Shown here piece by piece: positions 1-7,803 of a stretch of 56,850 nucleotides of DNA. The notes under the pieces were generated by a model. It was not told the origin of the DNA. It did not search any database and was given only the letters and a program-made list of their open reading frames with translations. The translations under genes and the position numbers were made by a program. The stretch's first letter is position 1, and each line of letters opens with the position of its first letter. Source of the DNA: Pedobacter hiemivivus (lineage in GTDB: Bacteria > Bacteroidota > Bacteroidia > Sphingobacteriales > Sphingobacteriaceae); NCBI RefSeq assembly GCF_004331685.1, contig NZ_SJSM01000032.1:1-56850 (forward strand). The letters are read 5' to 3'.

Positions 1-249
1 GGGATCTTAAAAGCAGAGTTTGACCTGTATGGAGCCCAAACTGGCTTAAGGGAAACGACAAGAAAGATCAGGGACAATATACAAACCTATAATCAGATAA
101 GGCCGCATGCCAGTTGTGATTATCTGACCCCGGAACAAGCGAATCTTAAACATGGTGAACTGAAAAAAAGATGGAAACCAAAAAAATATAAATCAGAGCA
201 AAATTCAACTTGTATAACCGAATCAGGAATTACAAATTTGCATGTATAG
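1..249 (+). CDS. IS3-family transposase (OrfB, integrase core), C-terminal fragment
   Basis: The partial reading frame starts before the window and ends with TAG at 247-249. The 82 visible residues carry YNQIRPHASCDYLTPEQA, the typical C-terminal end of the DDE integrase core (rve) of IS3-family OrfB, with the third catalytic residue lying upstream outside the window. A basic tail (KKRWKPKKYKSEQ) follows. An identical copy on the other strand ends the window. The product would cut and join IS ends; whether the full copy is intact cannot be judged here. Confidence 0.85.
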   Translation, partial: GILKAEFDLYGAQTGLRETTRKIRDNIQTYNQIRPHASCDYLTPEQANLKHGELKKRWKPKKYKSEQNSTCITESGITNLHV

Positions 250-299
250 TCAATTCAAAATTAATTCAACAACCTGTATAGCTATATACGGATAAGACA
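1..299 (+). mobile_element. IS3-family insertion sequence, 3' part with right terminus
   Basis: This is the 3' end of an insertion sequence. Bases 1-300 are the exact reverse complement of 56551-56850. The element holds the last 83 codons of a transposase, then about 50 non-coding bases ending in GGATAAGACA near 299, which fits the TG...CA ends of the IS3 family. Base 300 is also shared but may be flanking DNA. The 5' part lies outside the window. The repeat reaches the very edge at both ends, so the window is probably an assembly contig that stops inside this repeat. The subgroup cannot be told from this fragment. Confidence 0.85.
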
Positions 300-301
300 A
301 C

Positions 302-389
302 AAGGAGTTTGAAAGGAGCTTTGGTCCTACGAGACTCCTTTCAAACTCCTTTCAGAGTCCTACCAGGGTAAGACTATCCCCGAAGGAAG
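302..389. repeat. Array of 11-bp units with dyad symmetry, abutting the IS end
   Basis: Directly inside the IS end lies a strictly phased array. Inverted units ending AGGAG occupy 302-307 (cut by the IS) and 308-318. A 5-base spacer CTTTG follows (319-323). Then come four direct units of 11 bp: GTCCTACGAGA (324), CTCCTTTCAAA (335), CTCCTTTCAGA (346) and GTCCTACCAGG (357). A tail GTAAGACTATC, CCCGAAGGAAG (368-389) ends two bases before the stop codon of the permease. Arms 302-318 and 335-351 pair perfectly over 17 bp. The array beside the other IS copy (56452-56551) has the same plan and tail. Confidence 0.8.
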
Positions 390-391
390 CC

Positions 392-1843
392 TTACTCTGC
401 CGTTTCTTTTTGCTTAGTTAAATAGTAAACTGGTATCCCAATCAACATAATCAACACCCCCCAACCGCAAGTATCCGTTTTATAGATCAGCAAGGCAATA
501 CAGAGTGCCGAAGCCAGAACGATATATAAAAATGGCAGCACTGGATAACCAAAAGCTCTATACGGACGTTCTGCATCAGGCATCTTTCTTCTCAAAATGA
601 AAATACCATAAATCGTTAGGATATAAAAGATCAAGACAATGATCACTACAAAATCTAACAAGGCACCATAACGTCCGGTAAGACACAATACCGATGCCCA
701 AGCCCCTTGGACCCACAGGGCCCAACCTGGTACATCAAAAGCATTTAGTTTTGCTGCTTTCTTAAAAAACAAGCCATCTTTTGCCATGGTATAATAAACC
801 CTTGCTCCTGACATAATCAAACCGTTGTTACAGGCAAACGTAGAAATCATGATCATTACAGCGATGATAATGGTTCCTGCCTGTCCGAAAATATATTGAG
901 CCGCTACAACCGCTACTCGATCTGATTTTGCTGTCGTAATCACATCCAAAGGCAATACAGCCACATACATCAGATTAGCCAAAACGTAAATGACACTCAC
1001 GATAAGCGTCCCTAAAAATAAACTCAGTCCAACATTGCGTTTTGGATTTTTAATCTCGCCAGCAATAAAGGTAACTCCGGCCCAGGCATCACTTGAAAAG
1101 ATGGAACCGACCATTGCTGCAGCAATACCCGAAAGGAGTAAGCTACCACTAATGGGTGTCCAGGTCACCGTTTCCAGGCTAAAGGAACGAGTTTCCCAAG
1201 CATTGGCCCAATTCGCATTCCAAACTTCAGCTTTTGCAGCCAAAGTAAAACCAAATATAATGAGTCCGAACAACGATAAAATCTTTACGATTGTTAAAAC
1301 AGTTTGCAAAATCTTACTGTCTTTAACCCCGCGACTGTTCACATAAGTTAGAAAAACAATGGTTACTATGGAAACCAGTTGGGCAGCACTGATGGTATAA
1401 AGTTCCGGCAGTCCCTTATCGCTTACCCCGGTTTGAATTTGCCAAAGAATGTTATTCTCACTAAAAGGTTCAAACAAATAGGCTGCAAATTTAGAGAAAG
1501 CAACCCCTACCGCAGCAATAGTACCCGTTTGTATCACCCCAAAAAGACTCCAACCATATAAAAAAGCAATCAGTTTATTGTAAGCTTCTTTCAGGTAAAC
1601 GTATTGTCCACCAGCTTTAGGAAACATCGCGCTAAGTTCACCGTAGCTCACCGCAGCAATGATCGTAATCAAAGCCGTTACCACCCAAATCAAAGTAAGC
1701 CAGCCGGCAGAGCCTACTTGCCTTGCAATGTCGGCACTAACAATAAATATCCCCGAGCCGATCATCGATCCGGCAACAAGCATTGTACCATCTAAAAGGC
1801 CAAGCTCTCGTTTAAAAGAGCCATCCTCATTTTCTTTATCCAT
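392..1843 (-). CDS. APC-superfamily amino acid permease (LAT/SteT-like)
   Basis: A 483-residue inner-membrane transporter of the APC superfamily, expected to exchange or import amino acids. The N-terminal glycine-rich signature GSMIGSGIFI (about residues 26-35) is the substrate-binding break of TM1. The hydrophobic profile gives about 12 membrane segments, and a short charged tail ends the protein. Length and the motif GELSAMFPKAGGQYVYLKEAY fit the L-type amino acid transporter/SteT branch rather than the cationic branch of the other two permeases here. The start is ATG at 1843. It stands alone and points towards the left IS; its stop lies two bases from the 11-bp array. The substrate is unknown. 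Confidence 0.85.
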   Translation of the reverse strand: MDKENEDGSFKRELGLLDGTMLVAGSMIGSGIFIVSADIARQVGSAGWLTLIWVVTALITIIAAVSYGELSAMFPKAGGQYVYLKEAYNKLIAFLYGWSLFGVIQTGTIAAVGVAFSKFAAYLFEPFSENNILWQIQTGVSDKGLPELYTISAAQLVSIVTIVFLTYVNSRGVKDSKILQTVLTIVKILSLFGLIIFGFTLAAKAEVWNANWANAWETRSFSLETVTWTPISGSLLLSGIAAAMVGSIFSSDAWAGVTFIAGEIKNPKRNVGLSLFLGTLIVSVIYVLANLMYVAVLPLDVITTAKSDRVAVVAAQYIFGQAGTIIIAVMIMISTFACNNGLIMSGARVYYTMAKDGLFFKKAAKLNAFDVPGWALWVQGAWASVLCLTGRYGALLDFVVIIVLIFYILTIYGIFILRRKMPDAERPYRAFGYPVLPFLYIVLASALCIALLIYKTDTCGWGVLIMLIGIPVYYLTKQKETAE

Positions 1844-2038
1844 ATTAATTTGTTTGGTGTGGTTGGTTTTATCAGGGCGCTACTTTTCTTAATCAGTATC
1901 ACCCCTTCTTAGAGCTAAGATATTTAAAAATCATTATTATCTGGTAAAACCACTTTTTTTTTCTTGTTATATATCAATCATACGAATTTCTCCTTGAATT
2001 TAATTAGTTACCTTTTACAAGACTATCATTTAACCGAC

Positions 2039-2139
2039 ACGAAACGGATATTACCCGGACATTACCCGGAGACTGTTCGGACCAGTCCGAGTAATGTCCG
2101 AGTAACGTCCGGGTAATGTCCGGGTAACAGCCGCGTATA
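2039..2139. repeat. Array of 11-bp units with dyad symmetry (GTCCG core)
   Basis: This lies in the 635-base gap between the permease and hppA (1844-2478), which holds no gene. Four units of the form NNNNNNCGGAN run from 2039 (ACGAAACGGAT, ATTACCCGGAC, ATTACCCGGAG, ACTGTTCGGAC). After two bases (CA), four direct units follow from 2085: GTCCGAGTAAT, GTCCGAGTAAC, GTCCGGGTAAT, GTCCGGGTAAC, then a weaker AGCCGCGTATA. The two halves are inverted copies; 2051-2070 pairs perfectly with 2108-2127. The plan matches the arrays next to both IS copies. The rest of the gap shows only AT-rich sequence and the hppA promoter. Confidence 0.8.
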
Positions 2140-2335
2140 TGCTGCCTGATGAAAGTTAACTAATAAGAAACTTTCAAACCTATCCCATATTGCCTTTTGG
2201 AATAAGTATACCATGTCTGTTCTCCAGCTTATTGCTTCACATTGATTTTTGCAAAATAAAAATCTGGCTTAAATGCAACAGAAAGCACAAAACTCTTTTT
2301 TTTCAAAAAAGGTTTGCAATCAATTGATTAAAAAT

Positions 2336-2365
2336 TTGTTAATTACGTTTACACAAGTATTTTTG
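2336..2365 (+). promoter_or_regulatory. Promoter of hppA (Bacteroidota type)
   Basis: TTG at 2336-2338 and a perfect TAnnTTTG (TATTTTTG, 2358-2365) are separated by 19 bases, matching the Bacteroidota -33/-7 consensus. Transcription would start near 2369-2371, giving a leader of about 110 bases before the hppA ATG. The call rests on motif match and spacing only. Confidence 0.6.
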
Positions 2366-2478
2366 TTGTAAGCCCAATTGTGAAAAAACGCATACCAAGA
2401 ACCACAGCGAGCCACAAAACGGAGAACCAAATGAACTAAACTAAACATTTAAACAACCTAAACGAGAAGAATTAAAGT

Positions 2479-4785
2479 ATGGAGTTTTTACAAAACAATT
2501 TAATTTACATGATCCCTGTATTGGGTTTAATTAGCCTTCTGGTAATGGCAATTAAGAGTGCGTGGGTAAATAAGCAGGATGCGGGCGACGCGAAAATGCA
2601 AGAACTTGCCGGCTACATAGCCGATGGAGCAATGGCTTTTTTAAAAGCCGAATGGAGGGTATTAAGTATTTTTGTGGTATTTACTGCTGCATTACTGGCT
2701 TACTCAGGTAACATACATGAAGTAAACGGCGTAGCTTTACATTCGAGCTGGATCATTGCTGTCGCCTTTGTGATTGGCGCTGTATTTTCTGCAACCGCAG
2801 GATACATTGGTATGAAAGCGGCGACCAAAGCAAATGTCCGTACGACTCAGGCAGCAAGAACTAGTTTAAAACAAGCTTTAAAGGTTTCTTTTACCGGTGG
2901 TACCGTAATGGGACTTGGGGTTGCCGGATTGGCAATTCTGGGTTTAGGAGGTTTATTCATTGTTTTTCTTCAAATATTTAATGTTGTTGAGGCCAACAGC
3001 ACAGAAATGAAAACGGCGATAGAAGTGTTGACCGGATTTTCATTGGGTGCTGAATCTATCGCTCTATTTGCGCGTGTTGGTGGTGGTATCTATACCAAAG
3101 CTGCCGATGTTGGGGCCGATTTAGTGGGTAAAGTTGAAGCAGGTATTCCTGAGGATGATGTGCGTAACCCAGCTACCATTGCCGATAACGTAGGTGATAA
3201 CGTGGGTGACGTAGCTGGTATGGGCGCCGATTTGTTCGGTTCGTATGTTGCCACCATTTTAGCCACAATGGTATTGGGTCAGGAAATTGTTGTCGAAAAG
3301 ATAAATGGAATTGCAGTAGATAACCTAAATGGCTTCTCACCGGTATTGTTACCAATGGTGATTTGCGGCTTAGGAATCATCTTCTCTATTATAGGAACTT
3401 GGTTTGTCCGCATTAAAGGCGAAGATTCAAACGTGCAGACCGCTTTAAACTTAGGAAACTGGGGATCAATCCTGATTACCGCTATTGCTTCTTACTTTAT
3501 CGTGATGGCTATGCTACCTACGCATTTACATTTGCGTGGTATTGATTTCACAAGTTTAGATGTTTATTGCGCCATTATAGTCGGTTTAGTAGTAGGTACT
3601 TTAATGAGTATCATTACCGAGTACTACACTGCAATGGGCAAAGGACCTGTTAACTCAATTATACAACAATCAGGCACAGGTCACGCTACCAATATCATTG
3701 GCGGTTTATCTGTTGGTATGAAATCTACAGTTGCCCCTATCCTGGTTTTGGCTGGTGGTATCATTTTCTCTTATGCTTTTGCAGGTTTATACGGTGTGGC
3801 TATTGCTGCTGCCGGTATGATGGCCACTACGGCTATGCAATTGGCTATTGATGCTTTCGGGCCAATTGCCGACAATGCTGGTGGTATTGCTGAAATGAGC
3901 CAACTACCACCAGAAGTACGTGAACGTACAGATAACCTGGATGCGGTTGGTAACACAACTGCTGCTACAGGAAAGGGCTTTGCCATTGCTTCTGCTGCCT
4001 TAACCTCATTGGCACTATTCGCTGCCTTTGTGGGTGTAGCAGGTATATCTGCTATCGACATTTACAAAGCTCCAGTATTGGCTGGCTTATTTGTAGGTGC
4101 GATGATCCCTTTTATCTTCTCTGCATTGTGTATCGCAGCAGTTGGTAAAGCCGCAATGGACATGGTACAGGAAGTTCGTCGCCAGTTCCGCGAAATCCCT
4201 GGAATCATGGAATATAAAGCAAAACCTGAGTATGAGAAATGTGTAGCGATATCCACCAAAGCCTCTCTTCGTGAAATGATGTTGCCGGGTGCAATTGCAT
4301 TACTGGTACCAATTATTGTTGGTTTTGGCTTTAAAGGTGTTTTCCCTTCTGTTAGCTCCGCCGAAATATTAGGCGGTTTACTGGCAGGTGTTACTGTTTC
4401 TGGTGTATTGATGGGAATCTTCCAATCTAACGCTGGTGGCGCATGGGACAATGCTAAAAAATCATTTGAAAAAGGCGTGGAGATCAATGGTGAAATGCAT
4501 TATAAAAAATCAGAACCACATAAAGCCTCTGTTACAGGAGATACGGTTGGTGATCCATTTAAAGATACTTCAGGACCATCAATGAATATCCTGATCAAGT
4601 TGATGTCTATCGTTTCGTTGGTGATTGCTCCCTACATTGCGGTGAGCAGTTCGGTAGACACCGCAAAAATCAAAACGTACACAAAGAAGATTGAGGTAGT
4701 CGTTAAAGCGGATAACCCAGCGAAAATCATTTCGGCTACTGAAACCATTCAAAATGTTAAAGACAGCGTAATTACGAAGCTATAG
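2479..4785 (+). CDS. hppA: Membrane-bound proton- or sodium-pumping pyrophosphatase
   Basis: Hydrolyses pyrophosphate at the inner membrane and uses the energy to pump ions. The 768 residues (16 expected membrane helices) fit the family. The substrate site is clear: GGGIYTKAADVGADLVGKVE at 201-220, then the DNVGDNVGD box at 236-244. GNTTAATGKG has Ala where K+-independent enzymes have Lys, so it should need K+. The gate Glu found as DLFE in Na+ pumps is Gly here (DLFGSY, G254), while a Glu sits one helix earlier (GAESIALF, E192). This pattern recalls the K+-dependent, H+-pumping Flavobacterium johnsoniae type. It is monocistronic with its own promoter and terminator. Ion choice is inferred. 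Confidence 0.95.
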   Translation: MEFLQNNLIYMIPVLGLISLLVMAIKSAWVNKQDAGDAKMQELAGYIADGAMAFLKAEWRVLSIFVVFTAALLAYSGNIHEVNGVALHSSWIIAVAFVIGAVFSATAGYIGMKAATKANVRTTQAARTSLKQALKVSFTGGTVMGLGVAGLAILGLGGLFIVFLQIFNVVEANSTEMKTAIEVLTGFSLGAESIALFARVGGGIYTKAADVGADLVGKVEAGIPEDDVRNPATIADNVGDNVGDVAGMGADLFGSYVATILATMVLGQEIVVEKINGIAVDNLNGFSPVLLPMVICGLGIIFSIIGTWFVRIKGEDSNVQTALNLGNWGSILITAIASYFIVMAMLPTHLHLRGIDFTSLDVYCAIIVGLVVGTLMSIITEYYTAMGKGPVNSIIQQSGTGHATNIIGGLSVGMKSTVAPILVLAGGIIFSYAFAGLYGVAIAAAGMMATTAMQLAIDAFGPIADNAGGIAEMSQLPPEVRERTDNLDAVGNTTAATGKGFAIASAALTSLALFAAFVGVAGISAIDIYKAPVLAGLFVGAMIPFIFSALCIAAVGKAAMDMVQEVRRQFREIPGIMEYKAKPEYEKCVAISTKASLREMMLPGAIALLVPIIVGFGFKGVFPSVSSAEILGGLLAGVTVSGVLMGIFQSNAGGAWDNAKKSFEKGVEINGEMHYKKSEPHKASVTGDTVGDPFKDTSGPSMNILIKLMSIVSLVIAPYIAVSSSVDTAKIKTYTKKIEVVVKADNPAKIISATETIQNVKDSVITKL

Positions 4786-4802
4786 TTTAAATACTGTTAA
4801 AA

Positions 4803-4842
4803 AATAAAAGGGATTTCTAAAAAGAATCCCTTTTATTTTTAG
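4803..4842 (+). terminator. Rho-independent terminator of hppA
   Basis: An A/G-rich arm (AAAAGGGATT) pairs with AATCCCTTTT around a short loop, followed by ATTTTT, 18 bases after the hppA stop codon. Confidence 0.8.
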
Positions 4843-4854
4843 ATATATTTTCTT

Positions 4855-4862
4855 TAGGTTTG
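4855..4862 (+). promoter_or_regulatory. Possible -7 element of the permease at 4964
   Basis: TAGGTTTG matches TAnnTTTG exactly and lies about 100 bases before the permease ATG. No TTG is found at the usual distance upstream, where the hppA terminator lies, so the call is weak. Confidence 0.35.
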
Positions 4863-4963
4863 ACACTACTATGATAATTGTATTTTTTTACAAAATCAGA
4901 TAACAATACTTTCAAATTAGACAGCACAAAAAAACTAACTTATTAAAAACTAAACCACAAATT

Positions 4964-6670
4964 ATGAATTTTAGAAAGTCAATCGACTTACTCACCAAGG
5001 AGGCATCAGAGAGCGGTGAGGGAACACTAAAAAGAACACTTGGGCCAGTAAATCTGGTTGCTTTAGGTATTGGAGCAATCATCGGAGCTGGATTATTCTC
5101 TATTACTGGTTCAGCAGCTGCCAACAATGCCGGCCCTGCCATCACCATCTCTTTCGTTATTGCAGCTTTAGGCTGTGGCTTTGCGGGCTTATGTTATGCA
5201 GAATTTGCATCCATGATACCTGTTGCCGGTAGTGCCTACACTTATTCTTATGCCACAATGGGCGAATTTGTAGCCTGGGTTATCGGTTGGGATCTTGTTT
5301 TAGAATACGCTTTAGGAGCTGCAACGGTTTCCATTAGCTGGAGTAGGTATCTAGTCAAATTTTTGGGCTATTACGACCTTCATCTTCCTCCACAGGTCAC
5401 CATGTCACCTTTTGAAAGCGTTACCCTATTAGACGGTACAATTGTGCATGGCATCCTGAACTTACCTGCGGTATTCATCATTGTCTTAATGTCTTTCGTA
5501 CTAATTAGAGGCACAAGCGAGTCTGCATTTATTAACGGTCTTATTGTAGCCATTAAAGTGGTGATCGTTTTCATCTTTATCTTCCTTGGATGGAAATACA
5601 TCAATACAGATAATTATTCACCATATTTTATCCCTGCTGATAAACCGGGCCACGAGAGTGTATTTACACACGGATGGGGCGGCGTAATCAGGGCAGCCGG
5701 CATTGTATTCTTTGCCTATATCGGTTTTGATGCGGTATCCACTGCTGCACAGGAAGCTAAGAATCCTAAAAGAGACATGCCAATTGGTATCCTGGTTTCT
5801 TTATTTATCTGTACCATCTTGTATATTCTTTTTGCGCATGTAATGACTGGTGTTGCCAATTACGATCTTTTCAAAGGTCAGGATGGTATTGCTCCTGTTG
5901 CCGTTGCAATTGACAATATGGGTCTTAAAAATGCCGCCGGAGTTGTAACGCCTGCTTTCCCATGGTTAAATAAACTAATCATTCTGGCTATTTTAGGCGG
6001 TTATGCTTCTGTAATCCTAGTGATGCTATTGGGTCAATCAAGGGTATTCTTCTCGATGAGTAAGGATGGTTTATTGCCAGCAGTATTCTCTAAGGTACAC
6101 CGTAAGTACCACACTCCTGCAAAAAGCAACTTATTGTTCATGGTATTTGTGAGTTTATTTGCAGCCTTTGTACCGGCTACCGTAGTTGGTGAAATGACCA
6201 GTATTGGTACCTTATTGGCCTTTATCCTGGTGTGTGTTGGTGTGGTTATTTTAAGAAATAGGATGCCTGATCTACCAAGAGCATTTAAAGTACCGTTGGT
6301 TCCATTAATTCCAATTTTGGGTGTTGTGGTTTGTTTAGGTATGATGGTATTCTTACCATTAGATACCTGGGTACGTTTATTGGTTTGGATGATTATCGGT
6401 GTAAATGTTTACTTATTCTATGGTATGAAAAACAGCTTATTATCGGATAACAAACAAGAAACCTTAGCGAAAAGTACTAAAACGGTTTCCTTTATTGGAA
6501 TTGCATTAACCGTACTTTTAGTGATTGTAGCCATTATTCACCACCACATTACTGATGGTGCTGATACCGGACTATACTATTTCTCCTTAATTTTTGCCGC
6601 TGCACATTTCGTTCTTTATGCATTTAAAGCTGCGAATGCCAGTAGCATAACGATTAAAGAAATCAAGTAA
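4964..6670 (+). CDS. APC-superfamily amino acid permease (cationic amino acid transporter type)
   Basis: A 568-residue inner-membrane amino acid transporter, probably proton- or exchange-coupled. After a soluble N-terminus (to about residue 25), GIGAIIGAGLFSITG is the TM1 substrate-binding signature. FFAYIGFDAVSTAAQEAKNP is the typical TM6/loop signature of the CAT/YfnA branch. About 12 to 14 membrane helices can be counted, including two extra at the C-terminus after a charged segment. A closely similar but longer paralogue stands at 54184-56139. The gene is monocistronic, with a strong terminator downstream. The substrate is not determined by the sequence. Confidence 0.88.
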   Translation: MNFRKSIDLLTKEASESGEGTLKRTLGPVNLVALGIGAIIGAGLFSITGSAAANNAGPAITISFVIAALGCGFAGLCYAEFASMIPVAGSAYTYSYATMGEFVAWVIGWDLVLEYALGAATVSISWSRYLVKFLGYYDLHLPPQVTMSPFESVTLLDGTIVHGILNLPAVFIIVLMSFVLIRGTSESAFINGLIVAIKVVIVFIFIFLGWKYINTDNYSPYFIPADKPGHESVFTHGWGGVIRAAGIVFFAYIGFDAVSTAAQEAKNPKRDMPIGILVSLFICTILYILFAHVMTGVANYDLFKGQDGIAPVAVAIDNMGLKNAAGVVTPAFPWLNKLIILAILGGYASVILVMLLGQSRVFFSMSKDGLLPAVFSKVHRKYHTPAKSNLLFMVFVSLFAAFVPATVVGEMTSIGTLLAFILVCVGVVILRNRMPDLPRAFKVPLVPLIPILGVVVCLGMMVFLPLDTWVRLLVWMIIGVNVYLFYGMKNSLLSDNKQETLAKSTKTVSFIGIALTVLLVIVAIIHHHITDGADTGLYYFSLIFAAAHFVLYAFKAANASSITIKEIK

Positions 6671-6677
6671 TTTCGAG

Positions 6678-6716
6678 ATCCTGATACCGGCCTACGCCGG
6701 CATGACGATTCAGGAT
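6678..6716. repeat. REP-like nested palindrome
   Basis: ATCCTGA (6678-6684) pairs with TCAGGAT (6710-6716), and inside it CCGGC (6687) pairs with GCCGG (6696). It sits directly behind the permease stop and in front of the terminator. Such GC-rich intergenic palindromes are often dispersed repeats; copy number cannot be seen here. Confidence 0.45.
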
Positions 6717-6726
6717 GACGATGCAC

Positions 6727-6767
6727 AAAAAAGCCGTTTTGTATTTTAGATACAAAACGGCTTTTTT
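6727..6767 (+). terminator. Rho-independent terminator, probably bidirectional
   Basis: A perfect 17-bp stem (6727-6743 with 6751-6767), with GCC/GGC core and A and T runs on either side, lies between the permease (+) and the small gene on the other strand. It can serve both. Confidence 0.85.
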
Positions 6768-6784
6768 ATGAACAGGTCTGTGGA

Positions 6785-6997
6785 CTATGTCAATCTCAGC
6801 TCTTCTCCCAACACACCATTTTCCCACAAAATAGCTTTAACCATATCCGTACAAGGCACAGAAGACATTACCTTAAGCAACTTGTCATCAAATGAAAATA
6901 ACCAGTTCTGTTTACCAAACAAAAGATTAAAAACTGGTTTTACAGCAATCATGTCGATTCTGTTTTGTACTGATGTTTTAAAGATGACCGTGTCCAT
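6785..6997 (-). CDS. Small HMA-like protein without the CxxC metal site
   Basis: A 70-residue protein. The pattern (beta strand MDTVIFKTSV, helix IDMIAVKPVFNLLFG, strand NWLFSFDD, strand LLKVMSSV, helix CTDMVKAILWENG, end EELRL) follows the ferredoxin-like fold of heavy-metal-associated (HMA) domains. The metal-binding CxxC between strand 1 and helix 1 is missing (VQNRID). Bacteroidota often carry such degenerate HMA-like small proteins, whose role I do not know. It follows carbonic anhydrase by 146 bases in the same direction. A slightly longer frame on the plus strand overlaps it but looks like a shadow. Reality of the gene is likely but not certain. Confidence 0.55.
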   Translation of the reverse strand: MDTVIFKTSVQNRIDMIAVKPVFNLLFGKQNWLFSFDDKLLKVMSSVPCTDMVKAILWENGVLGEELRLT

Positions 6998-7143
6998 AAC
7001 TGATTAAATTATACACCAAAGATGCATCGTATAAATGAATAGCAAAAGCTTGATGTGGCCGGAACACGTAAACCTCCGGTGAAATACTAAAAATGATCGG
7101 TAAAAACTCTAGAACACCTCCCCTTCTGAGTTATGCAATCTGG

Positions 7144-7791
7144 TTAGGGATAAAACTGGAGGGAGCCTATAGAAATGTCATACATGGCAGGAACTATTTT
7201 AATTTCCCCATGATCCGTGAGTTGTCTGATCGAACTGCTCTGCTCTAATATTTGTTGCATAGAGCGGTATACATTTAGCACTGCTACTTTATTGACAAAA
7301 GATTCATTTTCACCATTGCGATCATGATTTTCGGTGAGCTCCTGTGGGATACTGATTTTCACCTCTCTCAATAGGCCTGAAAGGTTTTCTATCGTCACGC
7401 TGTTGCAGGCACTTTTTATAGCGCCGCAACCCGTATGCCCCATCACAATGATCAGTTTCACGCCGGCGGTTAGAATGGTATATTCTAGTGAACCCAGGAT
7501 GTGTTGGGAGACCACATTTCCTGCAACACGAATATTGAAAATATCACCGATACTTTGGTCGAAGATCAGTTCTGCGGCAACTCTGGAATCCATGCAGCTT
7601 AAGATGGTTGCAAATGGTTTGGGTTCATCTTTTGTTTCCTGTACTTTTTGCAATAGGTTAGCGTGGATACTATACCCATTTTGGAATCGTACATGACCTT
7701 CCCGAAGTAACAGTAGGGCTTGGTCAGCTGTCATTTCCAGCGGCTGATACAGCCTGCCAGAATCCATGATCTGGTGTTGTTCGTTTAGCAT
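7144..7791 (-). CDS. Beta-class carbonic anhydrase
   Basis: Interconverts CO2 and bicarbonate in the cytoplasm. The 215 residues carry the complete zinc site: C66, D68 and R70 in CMDSR, and H119 and C122 in HTGCGA. Asp68/Arg70 form the conserved pair that gates the zinc. Length is normal for the beta class. The start at 7791 lies 12 bases after the stop of the SPFH gene, so the two are probably co-transcribed. The partnership of a membrane scaffold protein with a carbonic anhydrase is seen only as gene order; no functional link is shown. Confidence 0.93.
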   Translation of the reverse strand: MLNEQHQIMDSGRLYQPLEMTADQALLLLREGHVRFQNGYSIHANLLQKVQETKDEPKPFATILSCMDSRVAAELIFDQSIGDIFNIRVAGNVVSQHILGSLEYTILTAGVKLIIVMGHTGCGAIKSACNSVTIENLSGLLREVKISIPQELTENHDRNGENESFVNKVAVLNVYRSMQQILEQSSSIRQLTDHGEIKIVPAMYDISIGSLQFYP

Positions 7792-7803
7792 GATCCTGTT
7801 TTA

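Noticed and set aside
302..351. Simple rho-independent terminator for the permease at 392-1843
   Set aside because: It is on the right side of that gene, but the strict 11-base phase and the match to the array at the other IS show a repeat element. It may still stop transcription.
2039..2139. CRISPR array
   Set aside because: Units are 11 bp without spacers, half of them are inverted, and no cas genes are present.
4062..4487. 141-codon minus frame inside hppA
   Set aside because: A shadow of biased codon use in the real gene.
6768..7007. Plus-strand frame of 79 codons over the small HMA-like gene
   Set aside because: It starts inside the terminator stem and has no recognisable pattern; the opposite frame has the strand-helix pattern of a known fold.
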